Assembly (NCBI GenBank): GCA_031772625.1
Contig: CM062810.1
Span: 706,340,358 to 706,404,357 of the forward strand
Source: Pinus tabuliformis
Lineage: Eukaryota > Streptophyta > Pinopsida > Pinales > Pinaceae
DNA length: 64,000 nucleotides
Direction: 5' to 3'
Shown here piece by piece: positions 58,773-64,000 of this stretch; within the stretch, counting starts at the first letter, position 1, and each line of letters opens with the position of its first letter. The position numbers were made by a program, and so were the translations under genes. The notes beneath the pieces were generated by a model, which worked only from the letters and a program-made list of their open reading frames with translations, was not told where the DNA came from and searched no databases.

Positions 58773-59136
58773 ACTTCTCTTTTAGGAGAGCACTCTGGAT
58801 TTTTAAAAACTTACCATAGGGTTAAGAAGGAATTTTTTTGGGATGGCCTTAAATCGGATATTCAAAAGTTTGTGGCCGAATGTTTGGTTTGCCAACAAAA
58901 TAAAGTTGAAACAATTAAGACCCCGGGTCTATTACAACCTTTATCCATTCCAAGCCAACGTTGGGAGGAGGTTTCAATGGATTTTATCACAGGTTTACTC
59001 AAGTCCGAAGGAAAGAGTGTCATCATGGTGGTAGTTGACAGACTTACCAAGTATGCACACTTTTGTGCACTATCGCATCCATTTAAAGCCAGTACAATTT
59101 CTACTGCATTTATGGAAACAATTCAAAAGCTACATG
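58773..59136 (+). pseudogene. Element B integrase fragment, second copy
   Basis: Same fragment as 23271-23634, but keeps the zinc-finger Cys pair CLVCQQNK and reads KYAHFCALSHPF where copy 1 reads KYVHFCVLSHPF. Here copy 2 looks closer to a functional sequence; copy 1 changes are C/G-to-T/A. Confidence 0.9.
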
Positions 59137-60756
59137 TGTTGAGTGATAAAAGGTGTCATTTTAACCCCTATTTACCCTATATTAATTATCAATCCAGATA
59201 CGATTTTTTATCTCAAGAGTGTACTCAGTCTGAGGCGGTCACTTGATTCAAGAGTAATGTTTTCTAGTTTGCAGTATAGTGCTAAATACAAGAGTAAACG
59301 GATGCTAGAAATAGAATCTACTTGTAATTAAAAGAAACCTTAATGCTCTGAAACTTAAATCATTCATTCAGAAAACTATAGCAATTTATCAGTCAAGGAT
59401 GCAGTAGTGATAACTCTTTCCTCTGTCAACTGATATAAATGAAATCAATCATAAACAAGACCTCCAATATGAGAACTTAGACAATGATAGTCAATGTTCT
59501 TTACAGTTGTAGATCTTTCAATCCACACTAAAGCAAATAATAACAATTCGATTGGAAATGCTTACTAAAACACACTTGCTGCACTATCAATTAAAAGGTG
59601 AAAGCAAATCCTTGCAGAAAAGGAATAGCAACTAAGTCTGTTGAAAAGATTGAACAACAAAGCTTAATCAACAGAAATGAATCGAACAACACTCTTTACC
59701 GAAATGAACTAAACATCAATCTTCAGATAATAAAGGAACAGCAAATCTCATTGTGTAAACACACAATGACTATAAAGTAATAGAATCAGTAATCGTATTC
59801 TGGCAGAGTGAACATTAATCACAGGTATAAAGGAATGGCAATCGTGATTATAATTGAACAACAATTAAATGAAAAGCAGTTACAGTTGTGAGTGAATAAC
59901 AGAATCTAGACTACATAGTGCAGTATTGTTTCAAAAGGAACAACGCGACATTGAGTTATGAATAACAATCGTGTTATCAACACAGTCTAATTACGATCTT
60001 GATGTAACATAGTAATTCAGCGAGATGTTCAGAAACAAAAGATTACCGAATAAACCGAATTAAGGAAATGCAAAGGAAATCAAACCACACACGACTTTTA
60101 TTGTAAAATAGTGATACAAGAAGTAAGTGGATCCACCAGGGAAGCACTGCTGCGTTTACTCCAGGATCAGATAATGGAACAGCAACTGAGTTATATATTA
60201 AAAATATACGGCAGAGTTATAGCTATCTCTCCTCAAAGAGAGCCGATGATCAAAGTTGAAATTACAAGAGTAATTCTGAAAAATCAATCCTCCTTTTGTC
60301 TTACAATCGCTATCTCATTTATAATGGGCAGGCAGATACATCAAGGTTATAGATAACTTTTAAAGTAGTGATCCCTGAAGATCAAAAGATCCTGAGGGCT
60401 TCGCTTAATCTTCCATCTTCAGTTGTCTTCTTGTCCTCTTGCGCAACCACTCTGTTTTCTCCGTCTTTTCCCGAGTTGTGTGCTCCAGTCTCGTTCTTCT
60501 TGTCTGGACACAGTTTCCTAATGGAGGAACAACAGTTGCCTTGCTTTTGTCTTTACCTTCCAAATAGTGATTTTCTATTCCCTTCACTTTCTGTATAGAA
60601 AAAGACAATAATTAGTTATTTTGTATTAATCACAAATCTCCTTAATTCTATCATAATTCTTTAACATATTACCATTTTAGAATATAAATTAGTTATGATC
60701 CAATTGAAAAGATAAAGAAATAAATGGCAAATGCATACTTTTTCCATCACTCAACA
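59137..60756 (-). repeat. Element C 3' LTR, second copy
   Basis: 1620 bp, preceded by the same ACATG. About 3% different from 23635-25274 in the first 330 bp; shares CTCAGTCTGAGGCGG with it against CTTAGTCTAAAGCGG in 36759-38384, so it is a duplicate of the left LTR. Confidence 0.93.
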
Positions 60757-60777
60757 CACCCCCCTGCTTACCCTTTT

Positions 60778-63654
60778 TCATGTCCTCATGAAAACCATGT
60801 AATTTACATGCAAAGCAGTTAGGGAATAGGCTAGAGAGGGATTTTCATGAAGTGGTCTAAAACCATGATTTGCAACTAAAACTTCAAAAATGGCTCCTGT
60901 CTGCCCCTCAGGAAATTCGTATATAGCCTTATATCCTGCTACAGGATACCAGATAATGGGGCTTCGAAATCTACAACCTAGCCAAAGTGGACCTTCTCTC
61001 AAGATGAGGTTACTATAGGTAACCAGGCGATCGGCAGCTAATTTAATTTTTTTATAATTGAAGGGTTCTTTGTCCTAGATATTTCGATTGGAAGTCTTCC
61101 ATCGGAGTTTAGCTGCTGCTATGGCAGGGTCTTTGATGGATAGGAAGTATTCTACCCCTTGCTGGACAACTGCTTTATGAATGGGTCCCAATGTCTGGAT
61201 CACACCCTTCTTTCTCATTAAGCTTCTATGCTTATCCCATAGTTGTAATGGGTTTTCTGGTTCCCAAAGGTCTACCCGTTTTCTTGTCTCTGAAAGGTGT
61301 TATGGGCCTTGAGCCATTTTAACTGGTTAACAACAAACGAAATGAATGCTTGAAACTGGATATCACCCACAAAAGGACTGGGATTATTTTCCATTTCCTC
61401 CTCCAACACAAAATTATGCAAATAAAATTCACATAGCAATCGTTGGACTTTCACTCCATAATGTTTACAACACTTTATGAAATCATCAATAGTTTTTAAC
61501 TCTATAGGTACCCCTGCCTTGACAGCCTTAATTTTTAACTGTAAATACCTTTCTAACAAAAAAAAAGCATAATTTTTGGTAGGTGCCCTATAGGCTAGAA
61601 CATTAGTATATAGAGAACAGAGGGTATCCATTCGGCTTATGACTGAGTTTAGCTTATTTGTTACCTTTTCAACTTTTTCCTCTGCCTTCCGACATTTATC
61701 AAAGGCCTCACTCTCTGATGCATTGATGTTCTTAAATTTCTGCTGTAACTTTTGGTATTTCTCCAGAGGAACAGTCTCTTCTATGAGCTTTCCTATCGTC
61801 TACTAAGCCTGTGCTAGATCCTCTTGGAGTTTCACTATCCTAGGATCATTGTCCGTCGAAACACTTTTGGGCTGAAGATCTACCTAGATCTTCTTATTGT
61901 GACATCTGGTTCCTACAATATGTGTCCCTTTTGTCTGGTCAGTCGTGACGCTAGAGGATAGTGCCTTTGTTTGGACATCCTTATTACAGACTGGTGTATC
62001 TTCTGTTTGGGTTGCCGCGTCTCTAACAGCCGCATGTTGTTCCTTGCTGTCCTGAATGGATATGGGCTCTGTTTGAGTCCCCGTGGCCTTTATTTTATGG
62101 GGTTTCATTTGGGTGGCTGCATTTCTTGTTCTTGCGGTTCTTTTTGAGATTTTCCCCATTTTTAGGGCCCTTATCTTCTACCTGAGTTGTTTTGTTTTAT
62201 TACATTCAGTAGCCTTTGTTGTTCCTTTCGCAGCCTCTTGATTTCATTCATCTTCTTCTTCGAAGAAACAACTGTTTCTTTTCTTGAACCTGGGTTTTAT
62301 TCTTCAGGGATTGTACCCTTGCCTCTGCTTATTTCCATATTTTCTGTTTGGAACACTTCTTCAGAGTTCTCGTCCTCCTGATTAGGTTTCTCAAGGGAGT
62401 AACCCTAGTTTGATATGCTATTTCCTAGGTGGCTTATGCTTCTACTTCTTCTTCATTATTCATCTCCTTAGATGCACTCTTGCTGTGAGCAGAGTGTTCT
62501 AGTGATTGCCCTTCTTCTTCTTCCTCATCATTCATCTCCTCAGATGCATTGTTATGAGCAGAGTGTTCTTGTGATTGTGCTTCTTCTTCTTCCTCATCAT
62601 TCATCTCCTCGGATGCACTCTCACTGTGAGCAGAGTGTTCATGTGATTGTGCTACCTCAATATTGAGGTTGAGCAGGCTCTATGGTTGAATATACTCACC
62701 CATATTGGCCAAAATTTGGGCCAATTCGTCTTCCTGCAATGGACTTTGTAGTGGACTTGCACCAAAGCGCTCCATTTCTTCCTCCAATTCTTCTTCCAAT
62801 TCTTCTTCCCATTCTTCTTTAACATTTTCCCCTCCTTCGAGTTGTGGGGGTTGCTCATCCTTGGAGTCTAGTATTTATAAGGGTTGGCTATTGTTATCTT
62901 AGAGATTTCCTATCATTCCCTTGCTTTTCCTCAATCTAAGGGACTGTCGGCGTTTCTGCGGTCTAGTTGATGTGCTGGTGGTTCTTTTCCTTTTCGGGGA
63001 TGGTAAGGCCAAACCCCCGTCTATTGAAAATACTAATTATTCCCAACTAGACTGTTGTTGAGCAAGACTATGATTGAATATTAACCAAATTAAACCATGA
63101 TGACTTACTACCATTTCTGTATGATGTGATTTCCTTATACTCCGAGCGTCATCATGCAATAAAGAAATTAAATATGCAAGCAAATTTACAACACATTTCT
63201 GTCTTAATATTGCGAATAATTTGAGATGGCGTGGTCTTACCACATCCCTTCTCCCATCGCATGTGATGTAGCTTTGCACTATTCTGGCTAATTCTGCCCA
63301 TGGTTCTCCCAGGGTTGCAGGAAAGACTCCTTTTCCTTTGATGGTAAGGTTCTGTCCTTCGTCCCAAAAGATGGCTATGGTGTCTCGAAGTCTTACTTTT
63401 TTCTTGGTCCATACTAGTCCGACTGCCGGTAGTCGAGATATTTCGACAATTGCCGTCTCTGTTACTGTTATTCATCTTCCCCTCACCATGGAATAATCTA
63501 CCTGCAAATTCTGCAGAAATTCAATGGCCACAGTTTCATGGGACTGTTGTAGCCGTGTAAGGTAATTGATCCATCCTGCTCTTTCCAGAATTGCTCGTGC
63601 AGCGTCGGAAATTATCAGCACTTGTGGTTCATTGTGTATTGCTCTGCCTCCCAT
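60778..63654 (-). pseudogene. Element C accessory ORF, second copy
   Basis: Collinear with 25296-28096, starting at MGGRAIHNEPQVLIISDAARAI (ATG 63654). It carries three units of the 72-bp SASEEMNDEEEEE repeat (62455-62650) where copy 1 has two. Contains additional stops. The purine tract is at 60757-60774. Confidence 0.6.
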
Positions 63655-64000
63655 TTTGTTCAAGCTTAGCACACTGTTAATTTTTACAGAGCAAAAACAA
63701 ACATAGAAATGACAATGGAATAGCAAGCTGTGCATATTGGAAAATTTCAATATCATTAAACTTGCTATTTCCAAGATCTGATGGAGTCATAGTACCTCCA
63801 AATAAGGAATTGACACATTTTCCAGTGTATTTTGGAGATCACCCACGCCCCCCTAAAATGTTATAGGTCGTCCTCGACCAACAAATGGAGGAGCAGCATA
63901 CTAGACGGCAACCATACAGAAAAAAAGGAATGACGTATATATTCATGGCATGATTGCAAAAGTAGAGAATTACTGAAATCGAGGCTTATGATGAAAATCG
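63655..64000 (-). other. Element C region upstream of accessory ORF, second copy (cut by window end)
   Basis: Includes the conserved block CCCCCCTAAAATGTTATAGG followed by TCGTCCTCGACC at 63850-63880, matching 28291-28320. Nothing else recognised. Confidence 0.6.

Larger units (their letters stand above)
52580..64000. repeat. Second copy of 17019-28442 (start of a ~35.56-kb direct tandem duplication)
   Basis: The order element D right part, B integrase fragment, element C LTR and element C accessory ORF is repeated, with the same D-in-B and C-in-B junctions. The coordinate offset is 35561 at the left end and 35558 at the right end of the window. Since the second copy starts exactly where the first unit would end, one tandem duplication of 17019-52579 explains it. 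Differences are at roughly 3% of positions in sampled stretches, plus indels. Confidence 0.85.

Noticed and set aside
52580..59136. Independent second insertion of element D
   Set aside because: The B integrase fragment and the C LTR follow with the same junctions and the same target duplications, so a duplication of the nested structure is far simpler.

Overview
This window is repeat-dominated plant chromatin. It looks like a vascular plant with a large, retrotransposon-filled genome; a gymnosperm is my guess, but nothing here fixes the species. The evidence is Athila/Tat-like Ty3/gypsy elements primed by tRNA-Asp, a chromovirus with a chromodomain, a tau-class GST exon, and an AT-rich background. 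I see no intact single-copy host gene and no tRNA or rRNA gene.

Layout. (1) 1-1748: a very young, short LTR element (TRIM-like) that carries exon 1 of a tau glutathione S-transferase in antisense. (2) 1749-5607: AT-rich spacer, a (TA)n run, a ~465-bp-period tandem satellite and half of a host repeat. (3) 5613-50622: a nest of insertions. Element A (Athila/Tat-like, minus strand, LTRs 5613-6919 and 49314-50622) was hit by element B (chromovirus, plus strand, LTRs 7167-7499 and 39295-39627). B then received a DNA transposon D (11400-23270, perfect 20-bp TIRs, ACTT target duplication) and a second Athila/Tat-like element C (23635-38384, minus strand, ACATG target duplication). By rough hand comparison the LTR pairs differ by about 11% (A), 8% (B) and a few percent (C), which agrees with the nesting order. 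(4) 50628-52567: the other half of the host repeat and a second, empty copy of it. (5) 52580-64000: a second copy of 17019-28442. The arrangement is that of a direct tandem duplication with a ~35.56-kb unit, whose junction lies at the centre of a palindrome in the GC-rich block of D.

The most interesting object is D, an 11.87-kb DNA transposon with two divergent genes. The minus-strand gene encodes a probable transposase (a 29-residue acidic repeat domain, a conserved core with QLDN and GHTHDHID motifs, and a C-terminal chromatin-reader-like module). The plus-strand gene has six exons and encodes a ParB-like domain fused to a permuted N4-C/N6-A-type DNA methyltransferase. Between them is a 2.4-kb GC-rich block with a C-rich left arm, palindromic centre and G-rich right arm. 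Both genes are broken in the copies here, but two independently decaying copies of the methyltransferase gene let the ancestral architecture be read. A transposon pairing such a transposase with a ParB-methyltransferase is, as far as I know, undescribed; that needs a database search.

All retroelement and transposon genes seen carry stops or frameshifts, so they are annotated as pseudogenes. Coordinates of domains and exons were derived by eye from splice signals, frame and homology between copies.
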